Source: Butyricicoccus pullicaecorum (lineage in GTDB: Bacteria > Bacillota > Clostridia > Oscillospirales > Butyricicoccaceae). Taken from it: a DNA stretch of 64,000 nt. The position numbers were made by a program, and so were the translations under genes. The notes below the pieces were generated by a model that did no database searches, was not told the DNA's origin, and worked only from the letters and a program-made list of their open reading frames with translations. The stretch spans positions 1 to 64,000 of the forward strand of contig JAGZIW010000004.1 in the NCBI GenBank assembly GCA_018366035.1, read 5' to 3'. Positions 31,875 through 40,337 of the stretch are shown piece by piece. Position 1 is the stretch's first letter, and every line of letters begins with the position of its first letter.

Positions 31875-32858
31875 TCAAATCCGAATCACAGCAGCGCCAT
31901 AGGTTAAGCCGCCGCCAAATCCACATACAACAATACACTGCCCTGACCTAAGCTGTCCATTTTTCCGCATCTCATCTAGACAAAGCGGAATACTAACACC
32001 GGAGGTATTGCCAAAACGATCGATATTGACATATACCTTATCGGGGTCTAAGCCATAACGTGTTGTGATCATATTCAAAATGCGAACATTTGCCTGATGT
32101 AACACGAACCAGTCGATCTGTTCTGGTGTCATACCCGCCTGATGCAGCACCGCATCGATTGCTTCCGGCACTGCTGCGGCGGTAAATCGGAACACCTCAC
32201 TGCCTGCCATCTGCAAAAAGCGATCTGCATGTGCGTCTCTGGGCTCTTCCAGCGGGTTTTCCTGCGGCAGTGCATTTGCTTTTAAGCACTCACCCAAAAC
32301 GCCGTTGGCGCGCATATATGTAGCAAGCACGCCTTCCTCTATATCTGATGCCTGTACAACCGCCGCTGCCGCGCCATCTCCAAAAATCACACAGGTAGAG
32401 CGATCTTTATAATCAATAATACGGCTTAAGGTTTCCGAACAGATAATTAGAACATTCTTTGCCTTTCCAGACCGAATAAAGCTGTCTGCAACCTCCAGAC
32501 AGTAAACAAATCCCGAACAAGCGGCACTCAAATCAAATGCCATTGCACGCTTTGCGCCAAGCTTGCCCTGCACCATGCAGGCAACAGAGGGCGTAAAGAA
32601 ATCTGGCGTCACTGTTCCCACAAGAATGAGGTCCAGTTCTTCTGCGCAAAGTGCTGCGTCAGCAAGCGCACGGCTGGAAGCCTCAAGTGCCATTTCCCAA
32701 GTTGCTATATTCTGTGCAATCCTGCGCTCCTTAATGCCTGTCCGCTTTTGAATCCATTCATCATTGGTATCTACCATAGACTCAAGCAGCCCATTTGTCA
32801 ACTTAAACTCAGGCACATAGCTGCCTGTTCCAATTAGTTTTGTACCGATATCATTCAC
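31875..32858 (-). CDS. fabH: Beta-ketoacyl-ACP synthase III
   Basis: FabH starts fatty-acid synthesis by condensing acetyl-CoA (or a branched primer) with malonyl-ACP. The 327-aa protein has Cys114 in FDLSAACSGFVY, a His in VLHQANVRI (about 250) and an Asn in GNTSGVSIPL (about 280). It is the first gene of the ten-gene fab/acc operon and is preceded by a leader of about 160 nt from the promoter at 33023-33051. Confidence 0.96.
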   Translation of the reverse strand: MNDIGTKLIGTGSYVPEFKLTNGLLESMVDTNDEWIQKRTGIKERRIAQNIATWEMALEASSRALADAALCAEELDLILVGTVTPDFFTPSVACMVQGKLGAKRAMAFDLSAACSGFVYCLEVADSFIRSGKAKNVLIICSETLSRIIDYKDRSTCVIFGDGAAAAVVQASDIEEGVLATYMRANGVLGECLKANALPQENPLEEPRDAHADRFLQMAGSEVFRFTAAAVPEAIDAVLHQAGMTPEQIDWFVLHQANVRILNMITTRYGLDPDKVYVNIDRFGNTSGVSIPLCLDEMRKNGQLRSGQCIVVCGFGGGLTYGAAVIRI

Positions 32859-32994
32859 GCTCCCTGCGTTATCCGTCCGCTCTATTTTCCTATTTCGACA
32901 AGCACAGCGATATCATTGCTCTGCATGAAAAAATTTACTTCATCAATCTCCCTTACAGCCGCCAAATTCGCATATAAGGAAGAATTTTGACGAT

Positions 32995-33011
32995 AGTTTG
33001 ATTGACAAAGT
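32995..33011. promoter_or_regulatory. FabT-like operator candidate between fabH and fabD
   Basis: AGTTTGATTGACAAAGT agrees with the FabT consensus I recall (AnTTTGATTATCAAATT) at about 13 of 16 defined positions. It overlaps the fabD -35 and lies at the fabH transcription start, so one protein could control both units. No MarR/FabT gene is in the window. Confidence 0.45.
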
Positions 33012-33030
33012 AATCTTATAATATTATAAT
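33002..33030 (+). promoter_or_regulatory. Consensus promoter of fabD
   Basis: TTGACA, 17 bp, TATAAT: a perfect sigma-A consensus. Its -10 overlaps the -10 of the divergent fabH promoter. Confidence 0.85.
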
Positions 33031-33051
33031 AAGATGCAATTGGTATGTCAA
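33023..33051 (-). promoter_or_regulatory. Consensus promoter of the fabH operon
   Basis: On the minus strand TTGACA (33051-33046), 17 bp and TATAAT (33028-33023) is again a perfect consensus. The two opposed -10 boxes share four base pairs, so polymerase cannot occupy both at once. Confidence 0.85.
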
Positions 33052-33129
33052 CCTTTTCTTCGCAGAAAAACCAAAAATATGAAAAAATAAGTAGTTTCGA
33101 AAACTACGAATTGCAGAGGAGCACATTTT

Positions 33130-34050
33130 ATGGAATACGGTTTTGCATTTTTCCCCGGGCAGGGTGCACAGCACCCTGCCATGGGAAAGGACTTGTACGA
33201 AAACAACGCAGCAGCCAAGGAAATCTTTGACCGCGCCTGTACTGTGGCACAAACAGATGTACGAGCACTGTGTTTTGAAAGTACGCAGGAGGAATTAAAC
33301 CGCACAGTACATTCTCAAATCGCAATTTTTACGCACTCTTTTGCCGCATACGCAGCGCTGCTTGATGCAGGGATTCGCTTTCGTGCATGTGCAGGATTTT
33401 CGCTCGGTGAATACACTGCGTTAGTCGCATCGGGTATTCTTTCCTTTGAGGACGGTATCCGGCTGGTGCTCCGTCGAGGGCAGCTCATGCAGCAGGCTGC
33501 CGACTCCATAGATGGCTGTATGGCGGCTGTCTTGGGGCTTGCTGATGAAGCGGTCGAGCAAGCTTGTGCATCGGTTTCTGGTGTTGTATTCCCCGTCAAC
33601 TATAACTGTCCCAATCAGCTTGTCATTGCTGGAGAACGTCCTGCTGTGGAGCAGGCAATTGCAGCCTGCAAGGAAGCTGGCGCACGCCGTGCCCTGCCGC
33701 TTGCTGTGAGCGGAGCATTTCACACTCCCCTCATGGCAGAGGCAGCGAAAGAACTGCGTGCCTTTGCTGAGACCTTATCTGTACACACGCCAATCATGCC
33801 TATTTACAGCAACGTAACGGGCGATCTCTTAACGCTCACTGATTTGCCGCGTCATCTGGAAAAGCATATGTGTTCGCCTGTCCGCTGGAAAGCGCTGGTT
33901 GCAAACGGTATGACAGCAGGACTTTGCTCTGGTATTGAAATCGGCCCGGGAAAAACCCTTGCAGGCTTTGCAAAGAAAATCAGCAAGGATTTTGCCATTC
34001 GTACTGTGGAGACCACCGAGGAACTCTATGCCGCTGCGCAAAATATTTAA
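33130..34050 (+). CDS. fabD: Malonyl-CoA:ACP transacylase
   Basis: FabD loads malonyl groups onto ACP. The 306-aa alpha/beta protein has GQGAQ (10-14), the nucleophile Ser91 in GFSLGEY and His198 in SGAFHTP. AGAGGAG precedes the ATG. Unlike the layout in many Firmicutes, where it sits between fabK and fabG, it is divergent from the other fab/acc genes here. Confidence 0.96.
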   Translation: MEYGFAFFPGQGAQHPAMGKDLYENNAAAKEIFDRACTVAQTDVRALCFESTQEELNRTVHSQIAIFTHSFAAYAALLDAGIRFRACAGFSLGEYTALVASGILSFEDGIRLVLRRGQLMQQAADSIDGCMAAVLGLADEAVEQACASVSGVVFPVNYNCPNQLVIAGERPAVEQAIAACKEAGARRALPLAVSGAFHTPLMAEAAKELRAFAETLSVHTPIMPIYSNVTGDLLTLTDLPRHLEKHMCSPVRWKALVANGMTAGLCSGIEIGPGKTLAGFAKKISKDFAIRTVETTEELYAAAQNI

Positions 34051-34076
34051 GCCATCTATTGATATATTGTAGAATC

Positions 34077-34126
34077 AAACATCTCCAGCCGTTACCTCTA
34101 TGGTATTGGTTGGGGGTGTTTTTTAT
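34077..34126 (+). terminator. Probable terminator of fabD
   Basis: AACATCTCCAGCC can pair, with several G-U pairs, to GGTTGGGGGTGTT, followed by six T residues, about 30 bp past the fabD stop. The remaining bases to 34255 show nothing notable. Confidence 0.6.
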
Positions 34127-34255
34127 TTATCAATTGGTGTCGATAGCTGTCGTTTTCTCTGTTTTTGGTTTCAGGTTTTATTTTTTATTTTAGATAACCT
34201 AGGTTTTGTATAATTAGAAAGAATATTTCTTTATCTATCCTACTATCTTCTCACA

Positions 34256-34287
34256 AAAAAAATCGACCCTTTTGGGTCGATTTTTGA
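34256..34287. terminator. Terminator of the nrdR-SUFU unit
   Basis: AAAAATCGACCC/GGGTCGATTTTT around a 4-nt loop, just after the SUFU gene. Confidence 0.9.
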
Positions 34288-34304
34288 ATTACTCTTTGTT
34301 CTTT

Positions 34305-34916
34305 TTACAGAGCGATTCGCCGATAATCAGTAATTCCCTCTGGAATCTGCGCTAAAATATCTGAAACAGTCTTCTCTTTGCGAATCAGCATTTGCAACTC
34401 TGTATCTGTCGCCCCCACAAGCTGCACAAACTGCACCGCTCCATTGGGAGTCTTGATGGTTCCAATGGGATCCTCCATTGTGAGGAATCCCGTAATTTGA
34501 GATGTGCCATCTGCATCTATACCCGCAGTCTGTCCGGTATAGATATATTCGTCCGGCATAAAAATATCTCCGCTTTCAAAGGACATTCGTGCAATGGTCT
34601 GCAAGATCCCGCAAATATTTTTTTGCTCACGCTCTCTTTTACGAATCCCATCTTTAGCTACCTTTAGGGTCAGTTCAAATCCAAATCCACTGTATTCCGG
34701 CTGATTGGATTCCTTTTCATAAAGTTCTGATAAACCATAGGTCACAAAATGATAAAAGGAGCCGCCGTCATAAATGCTGATTCCATCTAATGGGTCATCG
34801 CCGCCCAAACGATAAGAAATCATCGGCGCATAATGTACGGGATCTGTCTGGTTCGGATACAAGCGCAAAAAAGCTTGCGTAATTGCGTCCCACCCAGCTG
34901 TGACTGCTGCTTCCAT
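34305..34916 (-). CDS. SUFU-domain protein
   Basis: This 203-aa protein matches the bacterial suppressor-of-fused family: DPLDGISIYDGGSFYHFVTY, YSGFGFELTLKV and the later IPEGITDYRR stretch are characteristic. In bacteria this domain is known from immunity or antitoxin proteins such as YqcF, but also occurs alone. No toxin gene is adjacent here. GGGGAGG precedes the ATG, and the gene follows nrdR by 24 bp, so the two are probably co-transcribed. No role with NrdR is known to me. Confidence 0.8.
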   Translation of the reverse strand: MEAAVTAGWDAITQAFLRLYPNQTDPVHYAPMISYRLGGDDPLDGISIYDGGSFYHFVTYGLSELYEKESNQPEYSGFGFELTLKVAKDGIRKREREQKNICGILQTIARMSFESGDIFMPDEYIYTGQTAGIDADGTSQITGFLTMEDPIGTIKTPNGAVQFVQLVGATDTELQMLIRKEKTVSDILAQIPEGITDYRRIAL

Positions 34917-34940
34917 TGATTTTCCTCCCCTATGGTACCA

Positions 34941-35399
34941 TTAGGTCTTATTCTTTAACAGAGAATTCAGTTCTTCCAAAAATGTATTGATATCCTTAAA
35001 CTGTCTATACACAGAGGCGAAGCGTACATAGGCGACTTCGTCCACATTTTTAAGCTCCTGCATAATCATCTCCCCAATTTTTTGAGAAGAAATTTCACTT
35101 TCGAGCGTGCCAAACAGTTTTTGCTCTACGGAATCTACAAGCTGTTCCAGACGTGCCTGTGGAACCGGACGCTTTTCGCACGCCTTCATGACACCAGACA
35201 GCAATTTATTCCGATTATATGGCTCTCGTGTTCCGTCGCGCTTAATCAGCATCAGAGGCAAACGCTCAACCGTTTCATAGGTCGTAAAGCGTTTGAGGCA
35301 GTGAAGGCATTCCCGCCTGCGACGAATACTGGTTCCTTCATCGGTTGGACGCGAATCTACAACCTTACTGTCTGGGTAGTTACAGAACGGGCACTTCAT
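34941..35399 (-). CDS. nrdR: Transcriptional repressor of ribonucleotide reductase genes
   Basis: NrdR is a zinc-ribbon/ATP-cone repressor that senses dATP and ATP. The 152-aa protein has the zinc ribbon CPFC...CLHC (residues 3-34), RRRREC, then an ATP-cone (LIKRDGTREPYNRNKLLSG onward). The start at 35399 is the usual MKCPFC; a ribosome site is weak. Its likely target boxes flank the nrdD promoter at 18009-18057. Confidence 0.95.
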   Translation of the reverse strand: MKCPFCNYPDSKVVDSRPTDEGTSIRRRRECLHCLKRFTTYETVERLPLMLIKRDGTREPYNRNKLLSGVMKACEKRPVPQARLEQLVDSVEQKLFGTLESEISSQKIGEMIMQELKNVDEVAYVRFASVYRQFKDINTFLEELNSLLKNKT

Positions 35400-35533
35400 A
35401 AAAATCACTCACTTTGCTTTCCATAAAATCATATAAATATCCTCTACTATTTTATCATATCCACTGCATAGCGCAAAGATATTTTTTATAAAATCATCAA
35501 AAAAACTGCATATAAAAAAGTGATACAGCCGCC

Positions 35534-36331
35534 TCAAATCCTGCAATCCATTTTTTGCTGCAACAAGTCAGCAGCTGTCTGAATCTGTCCGTCCTGACTG
35601 AAATTTGAGGAATATACTTCGATCAGCATCTGCTTATCATAGTGTATTTTTTGCAGAGCCTGTGCAAGCTGCTCATAATCCATACAGCCAGCCCCGGGCA
35701 AAAGACAACTATTCGCCTCATCATAGTCATTGATATGAATGTTGCATAGACGTTCCTGTATCACATCTAAATAACGAGACCAGTGCTGTCCAGCACGGTT
35801 GCCCTGCTTGATATCCAGTGTATATCGCAGCTCCTGCACATTTTGTACAAGCAGTGCAAGATATCTGGGGTCTCTGGACTTGCACCATGCAACATTTTCC
35901 TGCGCAAGTGTAATTCCTGTCTGTTGTGCCATCTCACACAGCGCATGATACACATGATATGCGCGCTCCATATGATCAAACAGGCTGTCTTCCCCCATAA
36001 ACCGCTCCCCATGGAATGTCATATATTCTGCACCCAGATAAGCCGCTGCCTCCATATACCTTCGATACTGCGCAAATCCGTCCTTTGTTCTGCGCGGATA
36101 GGCAGAAAACAGCATCATTCCCTCCATCAGCGATGTGTATGGATGAATGGAAACAATCTGGATTCCAAACTGCTCTGTTGCGTTTTTCAAATGATTCAAA
36201 AACGAAATATCATATTCGCTCTCTGTATTGAAAAAAATTTCAATGGTACGAAACCCAAGTGCTGCGATCCGCTCAATCGTCTCCTCGATTGGCTGCGGAT
36301 AGAAGCAGGCTGTCGAAATTCCCAAGCGCAT
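35534..36331 (-). CDS. Sugar phosphate isomerase/epimerase (TIM barrel)
   Basis: This 265-aa xylose isomerase-like TIM-barrel protein has the metal-site pattern of the family: MTFHGERF and TLAQENVAW (Glu), RYTLDIKQGNRAG (Asp), NIHINDYDEANSCLLPGAGCMDY (His/Asp) and MLIEVYSSNF (Glu). The start at 36331 has AAAGGAG 11 nt upstream. It stands alone between nrdR and secF and is not near a sugar operon, so its substrate is unknown. It is distinct in sequence from the two isomerases at 3679 and 9573. Confidence 0.8.
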   Translation of the reverse strand: MRLGISTACFYPQPIEETIERIAALGFRTIEIFFNTESEYDISFLNHLKNATEQFGIQIVSIHPYTSLMEGMMLFSAYPRRTKDGFAQYRRYMEAAAYLGAEYMTFHGERFMGEDSLFDHMERAYHVYHALCEMAQQTGITLAQENVAWCKSRDPRYLALLVQNVQELRYTLDIKQGNRAGQHWSRYLDVIQERLCNIHINDYDEANSCLLPGAGCMDYEQLAQALQKIHYDKQMLIEVYSSNFSQDGQIQTAADLLQQKMDCRI

Positions 36332-36375
36332 CAATTTTCCACTCCTTTTATCAAATTTCTCGGACAAAAAGCAAC

Positions 36376-36402
36376 AAAAGTCAGGACAAGTGCCTGACTT
36401 TT
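36376..36402. terminator. Terminator after secF
   Basis: AAAAGTCAGG/CCTGACTTTT with a 7-nt loop, 32 bp past the secF stop. Confidence 0.8.
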
Positions 36403-36433
36403 GCTTTCATACAATGCTATACTGTCAAGCGCC

Positions 36434-37348
36434 TTATGCGTGATGACGCTTTCTGAGGTGCTTTCTAAAGAATGCCCACAGAGAGCTCGACAGGAAAATC
36501 GAGGAATATGCACCCGATATAATACCGATCAGCAGCGGCAGGGTAAAATCGCGCAGAGACGGCACGCCCAAAATGAACACCATACCAATGGTAAACAGCG
36601 TGGTCAGCGTGGTATTGATTGTACGCCCCATAGTCTGCCAAATCGAGCGGTCTGCAATGGATTCAAAGCTCTCCTTTCGCGCAGTGCGCTGATTCTCTCG
36701 AATACGGTCAAATACAATAATAGACGCGTTGATCGAATATCCAAGAATGGTGAGCGCACACGCAATAAAGTTCTGGTTAAACGGCAGCTGGAACAGTACA
36801 TAAACAGAGAGCATGACCAGCAGGTCGTGAATCAGACAAAGCACAGCCGCCAGACCGGAGGTAAACTCAAACCGGAACGAGATATAGACGAGCATCAGAA
36901 TGACCGCAATGACAGCAGACAAGAGTGCCGCTTTTTTCAGGTCATCACCAACCGTCTTTCCGACATCTTCGTTAGAAATCAGGTCGTCGTCGGTCAGCTT
37001 GTACTTTTCCTGCATCGCCTTGATAACAGATGCACGCTGCTCACTGGTCAGGCTGGTGGAGCGGATAATTACGGTATCGCCCTTATCGCCCGTTATCTGC
37101 GGTGCATTCGGGGTCACTCCCGTAGTATCTTTCACCAGTGTCTGAATTTCATTCAATACCTTTGCATCAAGCTTTGTATCCGGCATGCGGAATTCCATCT
37201 GCGTACCGCCAGCAAAGTCGATATCAAAATTATAAAGATTCACTCCAAACGGCAGCGCCAGCAGGCTTACAAGACCTGTAATGCACAGCAGAATCGAAAT
37301 GACTGCGAAAATCTTAAAATGCTTTACAATTGAAAATTGATTTTTCAT
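36434..37348 (-). CDS. secF: Protein translocase subunit SecF
   Basis: SecF works with SecD and the proton gradient to drive late steps of SecYEG export. The 304-aa protein has six membrane helices, the periplasmic FDIDFAGGTQMEF segment after the first helix, and the conserved GYSINASIIVFDRIRE region. GGAGG precedes the ATG at 37348, 16 bp after secD. Confidence 0.95.
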   Translation of the reverse strand: MKNQFSIVKHFKIFAVISILLCITGLVSLLALPFGVNLYNFDIDFAGGTQMEFRMPDTKLDAKVLNEIQTLVKDTTGVTPNAPQITGDKGDTVIIRSTSLTSEQRASVIKAMQEKYKLTDDDLISNEDVGKTVGDDLKKAALLSAVIAVILMLVYISFRFEFTSGLAAVLCLIHDLLVMLSVYVLFQLPFNQNFIACALTILGYSINASIIVFDRIRENQRTARKESFESIADRSIWQTMGRTINTTLTTLFTIGMVFILGVPSLRDFTLPLLIGIISGAYSSIFLSSSLWAFFRKHLRKRHHA

Positions 37349-37364
37349 TTCAATTCCTCCTTTC

Positions 37365-38699
37365 TTACGCGCCGTAAACCTTTGCGTTACGAATCTTGAA
37401 ATCAACCATACGGTTGAGCAGGAAATGTGTCAGTGTCAGCGCAGTGAACATAGACAGAATGACACCCAATCCCAATGTTGTCGCAAAACCAACGATTGTG
37501 CCTGTTCCCAAGAAATAGAGCACGCCAGCAGCAATCAGGGTCGTTACGTTAGAGTCTAAAATGGCAGTAAATGCTCGCTTAAAGCCAGAGTCGATTGCAG
37601 CCTTTACAGTCTTTCCTGCACGCAGCTCTTCCTTGATGCGCTCAAAAATAATGACATTTGCATCGACCGCCATACCAATTGACAAGATGATGCCTGCAAT
37701 GCCCGGCAAAGACAGGTTGACATGCAGCAGCCCCAGCACGATCAGCTCCAGCGTACAATAGAACGCAAGCGCAATGCAGGCAATAAAGCCCGGCAAACGA
37801 TAAACGAGGATCATAAAGAGACATACAAGCGCAACACCAATTACAGCTGCATATACACTGGTTTTCAGCGCATTGGCACCCAGCTGCGGACCAACCGAGC
37901 GAAGCTCTACCTGCTTGAGTGAAAACGGCAGCTGACCTACATTGATCAGGTTTGCAAGTTCGCGTGCAGACTCCTCCGTAAAGTTTCCGTTAATGGAACA
38001 GGTCGAGCTGTTGATTGCCTCACTGACCATAGGTGCAGAAACAACCTCGTCATCGAGTACGATTGCCAGCCTGTTCTGACCGCTTGCAGGGTCCATCTGA
38101 GAAATCGCACTGGTTGCCTCATAGAACTTCTGAATGGCATCAGACTTAAACTCAAGTGCAACATACCACTCACTGACAACCGAACTTGCAGAAGCGCTGC
38201 CATATACAGCGGTTGCCTTCTTCACGTCAGAGCCTGTCAGCCATTCCTTTCCAGCCATATCAACAAAGGTCAGCTTTGCTGTCTTGCCAAGCATCTGTAC
38301 CGCATCTTCTGGATTTTTGATATTCGGAATTTCGACCAGCAGACGATTGTTTCCCTGAATAGACACATTGGCTTCCGTGTATCCCTCCGCGGTCAAACGA
38401 CTGCGAAGCAAGCTCTGTGCCGTTGTCATATCCTCTGATAAATTCTTCTCATCATAGTTCTCCGGTAAAATGGCTTCGAATGTAATAGAAGAACCACCTA
38501 CCAAATCCAGACCACGGCGAATACCGTTGGTTGCGTCATGGATACTTGGAATAATTACCTTTGCATTTGCAGCATCTTCCGCCGACATATTGACCGGCGT
38601 TACAAAACCGCCCGGAATGGTAAATCCGGTAATCACTGCTGCCGCCATGACACCAATCACAAGCAGGACAGCAATGAAAGAGAAAATGCTCTTTTTCAC
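37365..38699 (-). CDS. secD: Protein translocase subunit SecD
   Basis: This 444-aa protein has an N-terminal helix, a reduced periplasmic P1 domain (GLDLVGGSSITFEAIL onward), and five C-terminal helices including GMAVDANVIIFERIKEELR. The start is GTG with AGGAGG ideally placed. A TTGACT-17-TATAAT promoter lies upstream at 38738-38766. Confidence 0.95.
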   Translation of the reverse strand: MKKSIFSFIAVLLVIGVMAAAVITGFTIPGGFVTPVNMSAEDAANAKVIIPSIHDATNGIRRGLDLVGGSSITFEAILPENYDEKNLSEDMTTAQSLLRSRLTAEGYTEANVSIQGNNRLLVEIPNIKNPEDAVQMLGKTAKLTFVDMAGKEWLTGSDVKKATAVYGSASASSVVSEWYVALEFKSDAIQKFYEATSAISQMDPASGQNRLAIVLDDEVVSAPMVSEAINSSTCSINGNFTEESARELANLINVGQLPFSLKQVELRSVGPQLGANALKTSVYAAVIGVALVCLFMILVYRLPGFIACIALAFYCTLELIVLGLLHVNLSLPGIAGIILSIGMAVDANVIIFERIKEELRAGKTVKAAIDSGFKRAFTAILDSNVTTLIAAGVLYFLGTGTIVGFATTLGLGVILSMFTALTLTHFLLNRMVDFKIRNAKVYGA

Positions 38700-38737
38700 G
38701 TTTTTAACCTCCTAAGACTTTGATACACATAAGGTGT

Positions 38738-38766
38738 ATTATAGCGCTTTACACGAAAAAAGTCAA
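38738..38766 (-). promoter_or_regulatory. Promoter of secD-secF
   Basis: TTGACT-17 bp-TATAAT on the minus strand between purB and secD. Confidence 0.75.
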
Positions 38767-38777
38767 AACACTTCTAC

Positions 38778-40208
38778 TTATAGGTTGATTTCCACAGTAA
38801 TATCAGCATCTTCGAGGTATGGTGCAATGCGCGGCTTGACTTCATCTTTCAAGAAATCCTCTACCTGCTCAGGACAACGGCCGATATAGCGCGCCGGATC
38901 CAGCTCTGCCATAATCTCGTCGCGAGTCAATCCAAACATGGGATCGGCTGCAATGCGGTCGATCAGGTCGTTTTCAAGCCCCTCCTCCTTGATCCGCTTG
39001 CCTGCTGCCATGGAATGGGTGCGAATCTGCTCGTGCAGCTCCTGACGGTTGCCGCCGCGCTTTACCGCACTCATCATAATATTTTCGGTTGCCATAAACG
39101 GCAGCTCGCTCATCACGCGCTGATGAATGACCTTGGGATATACCACCAAACCGGACACCACATTGATCATGATATTGAGGATTGCATCAATTGCAAGGAA
39201 TGCCTCCGGAACCGAAATCCGCTTATTGGCAGAATCATCTAGTGTACGTTCAAACCACTGATTGTAAGCAGTGAATGCCGGATTCAGGCTGTCGCAGATG
39301 ACATAACGTGCAAGCGCGCAAATACGCTCAGAACGCATCGGATTGCGCTTATACGGCATTGCAGACGAACCAATCTGATGCGCCTCAAACGGCTCCTCAA
39401 TCTCCTTCAAATGCTGCAGCAAGCGCAAATCGGTCGCAAACTTACCCGCAGACTGCGCAATGCCCGAAAGCGTTGCCAAAACCTGCGCATCGATTTTACG
39501 AGAATAGGTCTGTCCGGATACCGGCGTAACCCCTGCAAATCCGAAATCATCTGCAATCATCTGTTCCATCTTTTTGATTTTCTCTCCATCGCCGTCAAAC
39601 AGCTCGACAAAGGACGCCTGTGTGCCAGTCGTGCCCTTGGAGCCCAGCATACGCAGATTTTCCAGACGGAAATTGATTTCGTCCAAGTCCATGAGCAGCT
39701 CATTCAGCCAGAGTGTTGCACGCTTGCCAACGGTAGTAAGCTGTGCCGGCTGAAAATGCGTAAAGCCCAAGGTCGGCTGCGCCTTATGCGCCTGTGCAAA
39801 GTCAGAGAGCTTGTCCAGAACTGCAACGAGCTTCTTGCGAACAAGCAGCAGTCCCTCCCGCAGCTGAATAATATCAGTATTATCGCCTACATAAGCACTG
39901 GTTGCACCCAGATGGATAATACCCGCTGCCTTTGGTGCGACCTGACCAAACGCATAGACATGGCTCATCACATCATGGCGCACTTCTTTTTCGCGCGCTC
40001 TAGCAACTTCATAATCAATATTATCCTTGTTGGCCTCCATCTCATCGATCTGCTCCTGTGTGATATTGAGACCAAGCGCTTTTTCTGCCTTTGCCAGAGA
40101 GATCCACAGACGTCTCCATGTGGAAAACTTCATATCCGGAGAAAAAACATACAACATTTCCTTAGAAGCATAACGTGCCGAAAACGGACTTTCATAAACA
40201 GCGCTCAA
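38778..40208 (-). CDS. purB: Adenylosuccinate lyase
   Basis: PurB acts twice in purine synthesis, splitting fumarate from SAICAR and from adenylosuccinate. The 476-aa fumarase-superfamily protein has the signature GSSAMPYKRNPMRSE (about 279-293) and GATSAYVGDN. The start is TTG at 40208: the N-terminus SAVYESPFSARYASKEM aligns with the usual PurB start, and AAGGA lies upstream. It is flanked by a terminator and the secDF promoter, so it seems to be a single-gene unit. Confidence 0.95.
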   Translation of the reverse strand: MSAVYESPFSARYASKEMLYVFSPDMKFSTWRRLWISLAKAEKALGLNITQEQIDEMEANKDNIDYEVARAREKEVRHDVMSHVYAFGQVAPKAAGIIHLGATSAYVGDNTDIIQLREGLLLVRKKLVAVLDKLSDFAQAHKAQPTLGFTHFQPAQLTTVGKRATLWLNELLMDLDEINFRLENLRMLGSKGTTGTQASFVELFDGDGEKIKKMEQMIADDFGFAGVTPVSGQTYSRKIDAQVLATLSGIAQSAGKFATDLRLLQHLKEIEEPFEAHQIGSSAMPYKRNPMRSERICALARYVICDSLNPAFTAYNQWFERTLDDSANKRISVPEAFLAIDAILNIMINVVSGLVVYPKVIHQRVMSELPFMATENIMMSAVKRGGNRQELHEQIRTHSMAAGKRIKEEGLENDLIDRIAADPMFGLTRDEIMAELDPARYIGRCPEQVEDFLKDEVKPRIAPYLEDADITVEINL

Positions 40209-40257
40209 TGTCAGACATTCCTTTCAAAATAAAAAAATTCAAGGTGATAAAAAATAA

Positions 40258-40285
40258 AAAGACGGACACAAACGTCCGTCTTTAT
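40258..40285. terminator. Terminator of the aminotransferase gene
   Basis: AAAGACGGAC/GTCCGTCTTT with a 6-nt loop and flanking A/T runs. Confidence 0.85.
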
Positions 40286-40337
40286 TCTAACAGTTTTTGC
40301 GCATCTCTGCAAGAAAAAATGCAGCTGCATGGCAATT

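Noticed and set aside
33002..33051. A FapR operator (TTAGTACCTAGTCTTAG type) upstream of fabH
   Set aside because: No sequence resembling the FapR site is present. The only candidate operator is the FabT-like box at 32995-33011.
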